Below are positions 16,313 to 26,342 of a stretch of 64,000 nucleotides of DNA, in pieces; position 1 is the first letter of the stretch; each line of letters starts with the position of its first letter. The notes under the pieces were generated by a model. It worked only from the letters and a program-made list of their open reading frames with translations, had not been told where the DNA came from and ran no database searches. The stretch lies in assembly GCA_035358815.1 (NCBI GenBank), contig DAOPQC010000008.1, forward strand, positions 62,001-126,000, given 5' to 3'. The position numbers and the translations under genes were made by a program. The stretch is from Thermoanaerobaculales bacterium. Its GTDB lineage: Bacteria; Acidobacteriota; Thermoanaerobaculia; Thermoanaerobaculales; Sulfomarinibacteraceae.

Positions 16313-16852
16313 ATGAACGATCTGAAGCGCCTGGTCGGGGTCGTGGTGATCGTCGGCTGCGCCGTGGTCGCGGCTTCCCAGGAGCCGCCGGTGATGCAGC
16401 CGACAGCCGAGCACAAGCAGCTCGAAGCATGGATCGGGAGCTGGGCCGGCAGCGGCGAGCTCAAGCCTGGGCCGTTCGGGCCGGGCGGGCCGATGAGCTG
16501 GACCGAGGACTGCGCGTGGTTCGAAGGCGGCCGGTTCCACGTGGTGTGCCGGTCGGATGGGACCTCGCCGATGGGACCCATGAAGGGCCTCGGCATCGTG
16601 GGGTACAACGCCGAGAAGAAGGTCTTCACCCACTACGGCGTCGACAGCACCGGCTGGTCAGGGTACGCCGAGGGCACCAGGTCCGGGTCGACCTGGACCT
16701 TTCGAGCCGACGAGCTCATGGGTGGCAAGGTCATCCACGGTCGCTACACGATGACTCTGGTGACGCCGACGAAGATGACCTTCAGCTGGGAGATGTCGGA
16801 GGACGGCACGAGCTGGGTCGTGATGATGGACGGCACGACCGAGAAGAAGTAG
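16313..16852 (+). CDS. Exported DUF1579 protein
   Basis: A 179-residue exported protein with AGGAGG before the ATG. The signal sequence is MNDLKRLVGVVVIVGCAVVAA. The body (PTAEHKQLEAWIGSWAGSGE... GYNAEKKVFTHYGVDS ... TWTFRADEL) matches the DUF1579 family, a lipocalin-like beta-barrel of unknown function. A paralogue is at 32285. The stop codon is followed in the same frame by the remnant of a PIN-domain gene. Confidence 0.82.
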   Translation: MNDLKRLVGVVVIVGCAVVAASQEPPVMQPTAEHKQLEAWIGSWAGSGELKPGPFGPGGPMSWTEDCAWFEGGRFHVVCRSDGTSPMGPMKGLGIVGYNAEKKVFTHYGVDSTGWSGYAEGTRSGSTWTFRADELMGGKVIHGRYTMTLVTPTKMTFSWEMSEDGTSWVVMMDGTTEKK

Positions 16853-17032
16853 CAGCGGCCGCGCCACCTGGACATCCTCGCCGACATCATGGCGGTGTCG
16901 CGGGCGCCGGGCCGGCTGACGACCGACGCGCACCTGGCCGCGCTGGCCATCGAGACCCAGTCGGAGCTGCACTCCAACGACGTCGACTTTGCGAGGTTCC
17001 CTGGTCTGCGCTGGAGGAACCCGCTGCACTGA
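16853..17032 (+). pseudogene. VapC-like PIN toxin, C-terminal remnant
   Basis: Directly after the DUF1579 stop, in the same frame and with no start codon of its own in the expected place, 59 codons read as the C-terminal third of a PIN-domain RNase: GRLTTDAHLAALAIETQSEL, then HSNDVDFARFPGLRWRNPLH. The conserved Asp of TDAHLA and the DVDFARFPGL motif are intact, but the N-terminal acidic residues are missing; VapC toxins are usually about 130-140 residues. No antitoxin gene is adjacent. It looks like debris of a VapBC locus. Confidence 0.75.
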
Positions 17033-17107
17033 AGGCTGGGGCGCCGCTGCCGGCGCCTCAGGCTGCCCGCTCCAGCCCTCCCCACCGGGGCTTGTTCGTG
17101 GCGCTGG

Positions 17108-20089
17108 CTAGGGCACGACCAGGGACCATGCCGAGGCGTCGCCGCTCTCGAAGCCGTCGGCGAAGAGGTCGCCGCCGAGCGGGGCCGCACAGTAGCGGCT
17201 TCCCTTCTGGGTGTCGTTGACGCCGCCCCAGATGATCATCTCGGTGCCGGTCCAGACCGCCGACCAGCGCCCTCCGGCGCGAACCTCGGGCGCGTCGACC
17301 AGCGTCGTCGGACGCCAGGTGTCGGTGAGCGGGTCGTAGCGGCCGCCGCTGGAGTCGTTCTCGCCGCCCCAGAGCACGAGCTCGCTGCCGGTCCAGACTC
17401 CCTGCGCGATGCGCGGGGTCGGAGCCCCGACGAGCGTGGTTGGCGTCCAGCTGTCGGTCGTCGGATCGTAGCGGCCCCCGTCGTTGAGGTCGCCGAGGAA
17501 CAGCCAGTCGTTGCCTCCCCACACGATCATCTCGGTCCCGGTCCAGACCCCGATCGGCCACATCCGGGTGACGGGCGAGCCGGCGACGTCGGTCGGCGTC
17601 CAGCTGTCGGTCGCCGGGTTGTAGCGGCCGCCGGTCGGGGTGATCCCGTCGTTGATGAAGCCGCCCCAGATGATCATCTCGGTGCCGGTCCAGACCGCGG
17701 CGTGGTGGTCTCGCGCTCCGGGAGCGTTGACGAGGGTGGCGTTGGCCCAGGTGTTGGTCGCGGGCCGGTACCGCTTGGCGAGCGTGTCGGTGCCGATTCC
17801 GCCGAAGACGATCATCTCGGTGCCGGTCCAGACCGCGGTGTGCCCGTAGCGGTTGGTCGGCGCGTTGGCGGTGGTGGTGAGGCTCCAGCTGTCGGTCACC
17901 GGGTCGTAGAGGCCGCCGGTGCCGGGCGTGAAGGGATCGCCGTCCGGCTCGCCACCCCAAAAGATCGCCTTCGAGCCGGTCCAGACCGAGGTGACGTTCT
18001 CGCGGCCATAGGGGGCGCCGACCTCGGTGAGCGTCCGCCAGCTGTCGGTCGCCGGATCGTAGATGCCGCCGGGCCTCGATACCCCCGAGGAGAAGCCGCC
18101 CCAGATGATCATCTCGCTGCCCGTCCACTCGGCGGCGTGGAGGCCGCGCGCCGCGGGAACGTTCATCGTGCCGGTGGGGTGCCAGGCGTCGAGCTGCGGA
18201 TCGTAGCGGCCGCCGTCGTTGTGAAAGAAGAAGTCGTCGTCGAGGCCGCCCCAGACGATCATCTCGGTGCCGGTCCACACCGCGCTGATGCCCTGCCCGT
18301 TGTTGGCCGAGTTCACCGCGCTGGTCGCCGTCCAGGTGTCGGTGGCGGGATTGTAGCGGCCGCCGGCGACCGCGCCGGGAGTCCCGCCCTGGACGATCAT
18401 CTCGGTGCCGGTCCAGACCGCGGCGTGAAACCAGCGCAGCGACGGGGCGTTGACCAGGCTGGTCGGAGCCCAGGTGTCGGTTGCGGGGTCGTAGCGGCCG
18501 CCGCTGACGTCATAGCTGGGGTAGTTGAGCCCGCCCCACACGATCATCTCGGTGCCGGTCCACACCGCGCTGTGGTAGAAGCGCGAGTTGGGGGCGATGA
18601 CCCCGCTGACCGGACTCCATGAGTTGGTGGCGGGGCTGTAGCGGGCGCCGTCGCCGTACATCTGTCCCAGGTAGACGTTGTACCCACCCCAGATCACCAT
18701 CTGCGAGCCGGTCCAGACCGCCGCGTGGTAGGCGCGCGGCGTGAGCGGCCCCGCCGCCATCGACGACCAGGTGTTGCTGGCCGGGTTGTAGCGGCCGCCG
18801 GTCGACAGGACGTATCCGCCGTCGTCGCCTCCCCAGACCAGCATCTCGGTGCCGGTCCACACCACGCTCGCGTTCCAGCGCGGCGATGGCGCGTTGGCGG
18901 TCGAGGTCGGCGTCCAGGAGTCGGTGGCCGGGTTGTAGCGGCCTCCGGTGAGGTCGTACACGCCGCCCCAGATGACCATCTCGGTCCCGGTCCACACCGC
19001 CGCGTGCGACTGGCGCGGCCCGGGCGACCCGGCCGTCGACACGGGCGTCCAGGTGTCGGTCGCCGGATCGTAGCGGCTGCCGTCGCTGAACACGGTGCCG
19101 ACCGCCTGCATCCCGCCGTAGACGATCATCTCGCTGCCGGTCCACACCGCCGTGTGCCAGTAGCGGGGGTCGAGCACCGACAGGGTCGGCCTCCAAGTGT
19201 CGTCGACGCAGCCGGAGCCCAGGACCTTGGGCAGCCGGTAGCCAAAAGCCGGCGCCCCGGTCGGCGGCGCCAGCGTCTCGCGCGCCTCGCCCCACCACTC
19301 GTCGAATGAGCGCTTCGGCCACTCGACGGTCGTGAGCTCCGCCTGCTGGTCATCGAGGGCGTGGACGGCGACCGCATAGAACCGGCTGTCGTCCTCGCGG
19401 ACCGGGCTCACGCGGCCGAGGGTGAGCTCGCCGCGCTGCCCTCCAATCGCCGCCCTGAGCTGCCGGACCCGCTCGTCGAAGTCGCCCGGCTCCAGCTCGA
19501 GGACGCCGGGGACCCGAGCCGCGCCGCGGCCCCGCCGCCACTCCACCGTGCTGATCACCCGGTTCGTCCGCTCCCGTGCGGGCCTCGGGCCAATCTCGGT
19601 GACCTCGCGGGTTGCGCGGGCTCGCGTCTCTTCGTGCAGCTGCCGGTCGCGCGCGTAGGAGGTCCGGATCAGGCGGTCGGCGAGCAGCGGACGTGCCAGG
19701 CACTCGGCGGCCTGCAGCGGGTCGTCGCCAAGGGCGGCGAACAGCTCGCGCAGCCGTTCCGGCGACTGCGAGTGGGCCGCCATCCGATCGAGCTCTGCCT
19801 GCAGCTGCTGCGGCGTGATCACCACTCCCCAGAACCGCTCGAGCGCGGCGGTCTTGAGCAGCGCGTCCTCGGCCTTGCGCCGGGCGGTTTCCTCCGGGAC
19901 CGCCTGCTCGAACGGGACCTGGGAGCCGGCGGATCGATGGCTCCAGTAGACCCGCTCGAGCGCCTGCTGGCAACGGACCCGGCCGTCGAGTCCGAGAGTG
20001 GCGGCCGAGGCGGCCGGAGTTGCGGCCCCAGCGGCCAGCAGTGCGGCGCTGAGCGCCGCGGCGCGGGCGATCGTCGTCCGTTCGTGCAT
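17108..20089 (-). CDS. Exported kelch-repeat protein with helical N-terminal domain
   Basis: A 993-residue exported protein. ATG 20089 is preceded by AAGGGGGAGAGC; the longer frame to 20146 lacks support. A signal peptide (MHERTTIARAAALSAALLAA...) leads into residues ~40-300, an Arg/Glu-rich helical domain that faintly resembles SurA-type chaperone N-domains. Fourteen kelch-type repeats of ~47 residues follow (RYNPATDSWTPT... H.AVWTGTEMIVWGG), enough for two beta-propellers. The end is FADGFESGDASAWSLVVP, the same tag as in the other exported repeat proteins. The function is likely binding at the cell surface; the chaperone-like reading is weak. Confidence 0.88.
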   Translation of the reverse strand: MHERTTIARAAALSAALLAAGAATPAASAATLGLDGRVRCQQALERVYWSHRSAGSQVPFEQAVPEETARRKAEDALLKTAALERFWGVVITPQQLQAELDRMAAHSQSPERLRELFAALGDDPLQAAECLARPLLADRLIRTSYARDRQLHEETRARATREVTEIGPRPARERTNRVISTVEWRRGRGAARVPGVLELEPGDFDERVRQLRAAIGGQRGELTLGRVSPVREDDSRFYAVAVHALDDQQAELTTVEWPKRSFDEWWGEARETLAPPTGAPAFGYRLPKVLGSGCVDDTWRPTLSVLDPRYWHTAVWTGSEMIVYGGMQAVGTVFSDGSRYDPATDTWTPVSTAGSPGPRQSHAAVWTGTEMVIWGGVYDLTGGRYNPATDSWTPTSTANAPSPRWNASVVWTGTEMLVWGGDDGGYVLSTGGRYNPASNTWSSMAAGPLTPRAYHAAVWTGSQMVIWGGYNVYLGQMYGDGARYSPATNSWSPVSGVIAPNSRFYHSAVWTGTEMIVWGGLNYPSYDVSGGRYDPATDTWAPTSLVNAPSLRWFHAAVWTGTEMIVQGGTPGAVAGGRYNPATDTWTATSAVNSANNGQGISAVWTGTEMIVWGGLDDDFFFHNDGGRYDPQLDAWHPTGTMNVPAARGLHAAEWTGSEMIIWGGFSSGVSRPGGIYDPATDSWRTLTEVGAPYGRENVTSVWTGSKAIFWGGEPDGDPFTPGTGGLYDPVTDSWSLTTTANAPTNRYGHTAVWTGTEMIVFGGIGTDTLAKRYRPATNTWANATLVNAPGARDHHAAVWTGTEMIIWGGFINDGITPTGGRYNPATDSWTPTDVAGSPVTRMWPIGVWTGTEMIVWGGNDWLFLGDLNDGGRYDPTTDSWTPTTLVGAPTPRIAQGVWTGSELVLWGGENDSSGGRYDPLTDTWRPTTLVDAPEVRAGGRWSAVWTGTEMIIWGGVNDTQKGSRYCAAPLGGDLFADGFESGDASAWSLVVP

Positions 20090-20334
20090 GCTCTCCCCCT
20101 TCTCGGCCGTCAACAGCCTTCGCATGCAAGTGATTCCACCTCTCAAGTCGAGCCCGGTGCGGCTCGCCGTCGGCGTGAGCGGCGCGCGGACCGCGGCTCT
20201 CGGCTGGGGGCAGCGTCACGGCCTCGCCATGGTGTGCAATGCTGTGTTCGGACCAGGCGTTGCCGGAGGTTGACGCGCAGGGCGGGCGTTCTCTGGCGGG
20301 CAGGGGCGCGGGCTGGAGGAAGGGAGCGGGGCTG

Positions 20335-21273
20335 ATGCGGCACGATCATCACTTCGGCCAGGCCGAGCCGCAGGCCGGCGAGGCGCGCACCCGGATCGTG
20401 GTTGCGCTGACCGCGGTCTTCATGGTGGTCGAGGTACTGGCCGGGCTCGCCTTCGGGTCGATGGCGCTGCTCGCCGACGGCCTCCACATGGCGTCGCACG
20501 CCTCGGCGCTCGGCCTCGCTCTCGCCGCCTACGTCTACGCGCGGCGGCACGCTCACGACCGGCGCTACAGCTTCGGCACCGGCAAGGTCAACTCGCTCGC
20601 CGGGTTCGCGAGCGCGGTGGCGCTCGCCGTCTTCGCGCTCGTGATGGCGGGCGAGAGCGTGCGCCGCTTCATCGAGCCGGTGGCGATCTCGTTCGACGAG
20701 GCGATCGTGGTCGCCGTGCTCGGGCTGCTCGTCAACGGCGCGAGCGCCGTCATCCTCCGCGTCCGCCACGATGGCGAACACCCGGATCAGGGCCACCAGC
20801 ACGGCGAGCGCGACCATCACCACCACCACGACCACAACCTGCGGGCGGCCCAATTCCACGTCCTCGCCGATGCCTTGACCTCGACCCTCGCGGTCATCGC
20901 GCTGGTCGCTGCGAAGCAGCTCGGGGCGGTGTGGATGGACCCCGCAATGGGCATCGTCGGCGGCCTCCTGGTCGGTCGCTGGTCGTGGCGGCTGCTGCGC
21001 GACGCCGGAGCGGTGCTGCTTGATCGGCAGGCGCCTGCGGCCGTCCTCCAGTCGGTCGCTCGGGCAGTCGAGGCCGGCGGCCGGTTCCGCGTCGTCGACC
21101 TCCACGTCTGGTCGATCGGCCCCGGTTACCGGGCGGCGATGGTCTCGGTGGAGGCCTCGCAGCCGTGCGATCCGGGGGAAGTCGAGAGGCTGATCCCCGA
21201 CGACCTCGGCATCGCGCACCTGACGGTCGAGGTCTGCCCCGAGGAGGTCGCAGCCGACCACGCGTCGACGTGA
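20335..21273 (+). CDS. Cation diffusion facilitator (DmeF/CzcD-type metal exporter)
   Basis: A 312-residue inner-membrane metal/proton antiporter. ATG 20335 follows AAGGGAG; the frame upstream to 20239 has no ribosome site. Six membrane helices are expected. The transport-site motifs are ALLADGLHMASHA in TM2 and HVLADALTSTLAV in TM5 (HxxxD type). A His-rich loop (DHHHHHDH, ~residues 158-168) lies between TM4 and TM5, and a short N-terminal HDHH precedes TM1. The C-terminal ferredoxin-like domain is present. Zn, Co or Ni are plausible substrates; the sequence does not settle which. Confidence 0.93.
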   Translation: MRHDHHFGQAEPQAGEARTRIVVALTAVFMVVEVLAGLAFGSMALLADGLHMASHASALGLALAAYVYARRHAHDRRYSFGTGKVNSLAGFASAVALAVFALVMAGESVRRFIEPVAISFDEAIVVAVLGLLVNGASAVILRVRHDGEHPDQGHQHGERDHHHHHDHNLRAAQFHVLADALTSTLAVIALVAAKQLGAVWMDPAMGIVGGLLVGRWSWRLLRDAGAVLLDRQAPAAVLQSVARAVEAGGRFRVVDLHVWSIGPGYRAAMVSVEASQPCDPGEVERLIPDDLGIAHLTVEVCPEEVAADHAST

Positions 21274-21409
21274 CCGAACGCCTCACAGGACCCCGGGTGA
21301 CGGATTCTCCGACCCCGCGAGCTGGCCGTGTCGTGTGCGACTCCCACCACGGCCCGTCAGAACCGCCGTTGGCGCGAGTCGTATGACCTAGGGGAACGAG
21401 GGCTCGCTC

Positions 21410-22444
21410 ATGCACCATTGTCTGCTGGCCGAGGTGGCTGTCGCGCTCGCAGTTTCGCGAGCTGCGGTGGCAGCCACCCCGGTTGTGGATGGCCACAATC
21501 ACGACGGCCTTTCAGTCGCCGAGGGGCGGATTGAAACCTCAAAGCTGGAGGGCCTCAGCGCCCGTGGAATCCAGGTCGTGATGGTCCCGCTCCCTGTGGA
21601 TCGTACGCGTACTCCGGGCCTGGATCTCGAGGCGCGAATCGTCCGCGAGATCGACTGGCTGCGGCGGGTCCCGGGGCGAGACTTCGTGTTCCCCGTCGTC
21701 GGCGATCCGGCGCAGTTGCTCGGCGGCGTCCCCGGAGGGGAGATTCGAGTTCTGTTCTCGATCGAGTGGTTCGGCGAGATTCTCGGTTCTGACGTGTCCC
21801 GGGTGCGACGCTTTCGCGACCTCGGCGTACGCATGATTGGTCTCGCGGAGGAAGATCACGACCAGCTCTTTGGCTCGGGCGATCGGTCTTCGTCTCTGAG
21901 CCACCTCGGGCGGGCGGTCATCGCAGCCATGAATGACGTTGGGGTGCTGATTGACATCACTCACCTGACTCACGCGCAGCAGCTCGAGGTCATTCGGCAG
22001 TCACGAGCCCCGGTCGTTGCGTCCCATTCGCTCGTTCAGGCGGTGACGCCGGTGGCGTTCAATCTACCCGACGAGGTTGTGGCTGCTCTGGCGGAGACGG
22101 GCGGCTCGGTCTGGGTCTCCTTTCAGCGTTCCGACCTGCTGGGTGACATGAGGGATGCCAGGGCGGCCGATGTTCTGGTCGACCACATCGATTACCTTGT
22201 GAAGCGGATGGGTGTGGATCGGGTCGGTATTGGCACCGACCAGCAGAGGGGCGGGCAGTACGTGCCTGAGCCGCTCAACCGAATGGACGCCTTCGCCGAG
22301 ATCGGTGCTCGATTGCGGAAGCGCGGTTACTCGCAGCAGGCGATCGAAGGCATCCTGGGTGGGAATGTGCTCCGAGCTCTGGCCACGGCCGGCGGGCGGG
22401 GGGTCCGCAGCGCGTCTCCAAACCCTGGGCCGTCGAATTCGTAA
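21410..22444 (+). CDS. Exported membrane dipeptidase-like protein (peptidase M19)
   Basis: A 344-residue exported amidohydrolase-type enzyme. The signal peptide is MHHCLLAEVAVALAVSRAAVA. Family features: VVDGHNHDG near the mature N terminus, FSIEWF (bridging Glu), DITHLT (metal His), SHSLVQ (second His) and GIGTDQ. Known M19 enzymes have HxD in the first motif and an Arg-Asn after SHS; here the first motif reads HNHD and the Arg-Asn is replaced by Phe-Asn. The enzyme may therefore have altered metal binding or substrate range. GAGGG lies upstream of the start. Confidence 0.8.
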   Translation: MHHCLLAEVAVALAVSRAAVAATPVVDGHNHDGLSVAEGRIETSKLEGLSARGIQVVMVPLPVDRTRTPGLDLEARIVREIDWLRRVPGRDFVFPVVGDPAQLLGGVPGGEIRVLFSIEWFGEILGSDVSRVRRFRDLGVRMIGLAEEDHDQLFGSGDRSSSLSHLGRAVIAAMNDVGVLIDITHLTHAQQLEVIRQSRAPVVASHSLVQAVTPVAFNLPDEVVAALAETGGSVWVSFQRSDLLGDMRDARAADVLVDHIDYLVKRMGVDRVGIGTDQQRGGQYVPEPLNRMDAFAEIGARLRKRGYSQQAIEGILGGNVLRALATAGGRGVRSASPNPGPSNS

Positions 22445-22526
22445 CCCAGGGAGATGCGACCGGCGCGGTGGCGCCTGACCCCGCGACAGCGTCGAGACGC
22501 CGCGGCCGCGAACCAAGGGAGAGCCG

Positions 22527-24611
22527 ATGAGCCGATTGACCCTCGCCGTTGTGTCCATGACCGTCCTCGTCGCTGCCGCGGCGGCGGCCGAGCAGCCGAC
22601 CGCCGGCCAGCCGGCGCCGGCGCCGGCCCAGGGCCCGACCCTCACCGCCGAGCAGATCGTGGCCGACGTCGTGGCGGCGATGGACAGGAGTGCCGATCCG
22701 TGCCGGGACTTCTACCGCTACGCGTGTGGGACCTGGATCGCCGAGACCGCCCTGCCGGCCGACAAGCCGCAGTGGGTGCGGAGCTTCTCGGTCGTCAGGG
22801 AGCGCAATCGCGAGCTGCTGCGGGAGATCATCGAGGAGGCCGCAGGCAGCTCGACCGACGATCCCACCAACCGGCTGGTCGGCGACTACTTTGGCGCCTG
22901 CATGGACGAAGCGGGTGTCGAGCAGGCCGGGATCGCACCGCTGCGACCCATCCTGGAGGCGATCGAGGGGGTGGATGGGGCGGGCTCGCTGTTCCGCGTC
23001 ACCGGGGCACTTTACCGGCAGGGGATCGAGCCGCTGTTCGGGCTCGGCGTCTTCGCCGACTTCAAGGATCCGGGAACCAACGTCGCGCACCTCGTGCAGG
23101 GCGGGATCGGCTTGCCCGACCGCGACTACTACGTGAGCGACGACCCGACCAAGCAGCAGCTGCTGGCAGAGTACCAGGAGCACATCGGCCGCATGCTCGC
23201 GCTGCTCGGCGAGGAGCCCTCGGCCGCCTCCGCCCACGCCGCCGACGTCGTGGCCTTCGAAACCGAGCTCGCGAAAGCGTCGCGCGACCGCACGGCGATG
23301 CGCGAGCTCGACCGGCAGTACAACCGGGTGGACCGGGCCGGCCTCGCCCGGCTCGCGCCGGGGCTGCCATGGGGCAGCTTCTTCGAGGCTGCGGGTCACC
23401 CGGAGGTGGACGATCTCAACGTGCGGACGCCGGAGTTCTTCGAAGCGCTCGAAAGGCTGGTGGCGAGCACCGATCCCGGCGTGCTGCGCAGCTACCTGCG
23501 GTGGTCGGTCGTCGACCAGGTTGCGGACCAGCTGCCGGCGGCATTCGTGGCGGCCGACTTCGAGCTCTACGGCAGGAAGCTGTCAGGGCAGCAGGAGATC
23601 GAGCCCCGCTGGAAGCGCTGCGTCAGCGACACCTCGGACTCTCTCGCCGAGCCAATCGGCAAGCTGTACGTGGAGCGCGCATTCGCTGGCGACAGCAAGG
23701 CCAAGGCGCTCGAGATGATCCGCGACATCGAGGCCGCCTTCGACGCCAATCTCGACTCGGTCGCCTGGATGGACGACGCCACCCGGTGGCGGTCCCACCG
23801 CAAGCTCGTGGCCGTGCGCAACAAGATCGGGTATCCGGACGCTTGGCGCGACTACTCGTCACTTCGGCTCACCCGGTCGGGTTACTTCGCCAACGCCGCC
23901 GCCGTGGCGGCGTTCGACCTCGACTTCGCCACCGGCAAGGTCGGACGGCCGGTGGATCGGAGCGAATGGGCCGGCATGCCGCCACAGACGGTCAACGCCG
24001 GCTACAACCCGATCGGCAACGAGATGCTGTTCCCGGCCGGCATCCTGCAGCCACCGTTCTTTCATCGCGACTTCCCGGCCGCGATGAGCTACGGGGCGAT
24101 CGGACTCGGGATCGGTCACGAGCTCACCCACGGCTACGACGACCAGGGCCGGAAGTTCGACCCGTCAGGCGCCTTGAACGAGTGGTGGGAGCCGGATGTC
24201 GCCGAGCGCTACGAGCGGCAGGCGCAGTGCGTGGCCGACTACTACGGGGCGCTCGAGGTCGAGCCGGGCGTCCGCGTCAACGGCGAGCTGACCCTCGGCG
24301 AGAACATCGCCGACATCGGCGGCCTCAAGCTCGCCCACCAGGCGTATCAGGCGTGGCGGGACCGCCACGGCGCGCCGACGCCGCTGATCGAGGGGATGAC
24401 GGACGACCAGCTGCTGTTCGTCGCCGCGGCGCAGCTCTGGTGCACGGTGGCGTCCCCTGAGTACCTGCGTCAGATCGTGACCACCGACCCGCACACTCCC
24501 GGCCGGTTCCGCGCGACCGGCCCGATGGCCAACGTGCCGGCATTCGCCGAGGCATTCCGGTGCGAGCCTGGCACGCCGATGAACCCCGTCGCGCGCTGCG
24601 AGGTGTGGTGA
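22527..24611 (+). CDS. pepO: Exported M13 family zinc metallopeptidase (neprilysin/PepO-like)
   Basis: A 694-residue zinc endopeptidase with signal peptide MSRLTLAVVSMTVLVAAAAA. The N-terminal M13 domain starts with DPCRDFYRYACGTWI. The zinc site is H531-E-L-T-H535 within GHELTHGYDDQGRKFDPSG, and the third ligand is E592 in ENIADIGGL. The C-terminal MNPVARCEVW matches the family end. AAGGGAG precedes the start. Probably periplasmic or secreted peptide degradation. Length is normal for the family. Confidence 0.95.
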   Translation: MSRLTLAVVSMTVLVAAAAAAEQPTAGQPAPAPAQGPTLTAEQIVADVVAAMDRSADPCRDFYRYACGTWIAETALPADKPQWVRSFSVVRERNRELLREIIEEAAGSSTDDPTNRLVGDYFGACMDEAGVEQAGIAPLRPILEAIEGVDGAGSLFRVTGALYRQGIEPLFGLGVFADFKDPGTNVAHLVQGGIGLPDRDYYVSDDPTKQQLLAEYQEHIGRMLALLGEEPSAASAHAADVVAFETELAKASRDRTAMRELDRQYNRVDRAGLARLAPGLPWGSFFEAAGHPEVDDLNVRTPEFFEALERLVASTDPGVLRSYLRWSVVDQVADQLPAAFVAADFELYGRKLSGQQEIEPRWKRCVSDTSDSLAEPIGKLYVERAFAGDSKAKALEMIRDIEAAFDANLDSVAWMDDATRWRSHRKLVAVRNKIGYPDAWRDYSSLRLTRSGYFANAAAVAAFDLDFATGKVGRPVDRSEWAGMPPQTVNAGYNPIGNEMLFPAGILQPPFFHRDFPAAMSYGAIGLGIGHELTHGYDDQGRKFDPSGALNEWWEPDVAERYERQAQCVADYYGALEVEPGVRVNGELTLGENIADIGGLKLAHQAYQAWRDRHGAPTPLIEGMTDDQLLFVAAAQLWCTVASPEYLRQIVTTDPHTPGRFRATGPMANVPAFAEAFRCEPGTPMNPVARCEVW

Positions 24612-24823
24612 CGGGCGGCGGCCGGCGCCGCCCGAGGACGCCACGATCAGCACCGGGGGCGAGCTGGACAGCGGCGCCGCGGCGCGCCTCGCCACCGTCC
24701 GCTGTCGACCGGCCTGGTCGAGCGGGAGGCCGGTTGACCTCGAGCGCAGGGGCCTCCATGGGGGCGGAACGCTGGTTCTGGCAGCAGGCTTTGGCGCCGA
24801 TTCCAGCTTGAGGTCACGGCGTT

Positions 24824-26119
24824 TCAGTGAGCGCCGACCTCGCTGCCCACCATCGTCGCCAGCCGGCGAAGGAAATGCAGGTCGTGACTGAAGTAGGAGC
24901 TGCGGAAGGGGCAGTGGCCGGCGTCGCTGACGGCGGCCGAGCACCGGCTTTCCACCCCTGACGCGGCGGCGCGATCTGCCGGCCACGCTGGGCCCTGGCG
25001 GATGGCATGTCCCATCGCCCTGCGCAACCGGCTGAACCCGCTTCCGTACCAGATCTCCGATATCGAGGAGGCGCGGACGTCGGCCAGGATGCGCTCCTGG
25101 CGAGCGCAGCACACCGGAACCGTCCCGTCACTGCGCACGGTCATGCTGTACCAGGGCCGGATGCACGGGTCCACGTTGTTGCGGAGGTGCCGCCGAATCT
25201 CGACCGAACGGCGCATCTTCCAGTGGTGGTTCCACTTCTCGCGCAGCGTGAAGTCGCGTCGGGCCAGCGTGGCGCGAAGCCGCTGGAAGCGGTTGAGCCG
25301 ATTGCGGGCGTCGCCAATCCGCGCCTCGATCCGCTCGACCATGCCGCTGAGGTCCTGCTCGAAGCTGCCGATCCCCAAGACGCGGCGGTACTCGTCGAGG
25401 AGCATCACAGCCTCGAGGTGACCGGCCATCACCTGGGTCTCTGCAGGCGTCATTCTCATCGCCGAGGGCAGGAACGACAGGCCGTTGAAGATGACTCCGT
25501 CGACGCCGAGCGAGCGCGCGTGCTCGTACATGGCCGGCACCGTCTGGACGTTGTCCCGGTAGATCAGGTACTGGAGGATCACCGACGGCCGGCGAACGCG
25601 GCCCCGGCGGCGCCGCTCCACGAGCGCGGCGATGTTGCCCGACACCCGCGAGAACATCGCCGGTGTCGTTCTCATCATGGCGGCGTAGGACAGCTCGTCA
25701 CCGCAGTTCAGGCTGACGATGACCTCGTCGCAGCCGGTCTCGATGAGCGCGTCTGCGATCACCGTGTCCAGGCCCTGTCCGTTCGTCGTCAGGTGGCTGA
25801 CCGGGACGCCATTCGTCGCCAGGATGGCGACGACGTCGGAGATGTGTGGGTGCGAGAGCGGTTCGCCGCCACCGGACAGACAGACCGAGCGCGTGCCGAG
25901 CCCTCGCATCTCTCTGGCGAGCCTGTCGATGGTCTTGAGCGGGAGGTCCTCGCTGGTGCGCCACGAGCGCGTCGAGCAGAAGAAGCAGCCGAGCCCGCAG
26001 CGGGACGAAGGGTGGATCTCGACGTGGAAGGGACCGCCGTGGGCCGACCCGTCACGAACTCCGCGCAGAATTGCCGCCTTGTCGCGGCGGTTCAATCGCG
26101 ACCACCCGTAGCTGTTCAT
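24824..26119 (-). CDS. Radical SAM protein with SPASM-like C-terminal region
   Basis: A 431-residue radical SAM enzyme. Residues 41-48 are the cluster motif C-GLG-C-FF-C, followed by LSGGGEPL (SAM-binding GGE) and the usual alternating helices and strands. The C-terminal part (C.RPWYSMTVRSDGTVPVCC) resembles a SPASM/twitch domain holding auxiliary Fe-S clusters. The start at ATG 26119 is a judgement; the frame continues to 26272 through Arg-rich sequence with no better ribosome site. No RiPP precursor or glycosyltransferase is adjacent, so the substrate is unknown. Confidence 0.85.
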   Translation of the reverse strand: MNSYGWSRLNRRDKAAILRGVRDGSAHGGPFHVEIHPSSRCGLGCFFCSTRSWRTSEDLPLKTIDRLAREMRGLGTRSVCLSGGGEPLSHPHISDVVAILATNGVPVSHLTTNGQGLDTVIADALIETGCDEVIVSLNCGDELSYAAMMRTTPAMFSRVSGNIAALVERRRRGRVRRPSVILQYLIYRDNVQTVPAMYEHARSLGVDGVIFNGLSFLPSAMRMTPAETQVMAGHLEAVMLLDEYRRVLGIGSFEQDLSGMVERIEARIGDARNRLNRFQRLRATLARRDFTLREKWNHHWKMRRSVEIRRHLRNNVDPCIRPWYSMTVRSDGTVPVCCARQERILADVRASSISEIWYGSGFSRLRRAMGHAIRQGPAWPADRAAASGVESRCSAAVSDAGHCPFRSSYFSHDLHFLRRLATMVGSEVGAH

Positions 26120-26342
26120 CCTGCCGGTGCTACGGTCGCGCAGCGGGCCCTGTCTAGGAGTTCGCACCGCATTGGCCTCTTCGGCGGGCGTGGGTGACCG
26201 AGTTGTTGTCGGACGGCCACTGCGGCACGAACGCCGAGGAGACTGTGGGTAGAGGCCAACAACAATGACCACGTCAGGAACCCATCCGGGGGCGTATGCC
26301 CTGCAGGCTACTAGCCTGACGGCATCTCGCCCGGCGCCGCGG

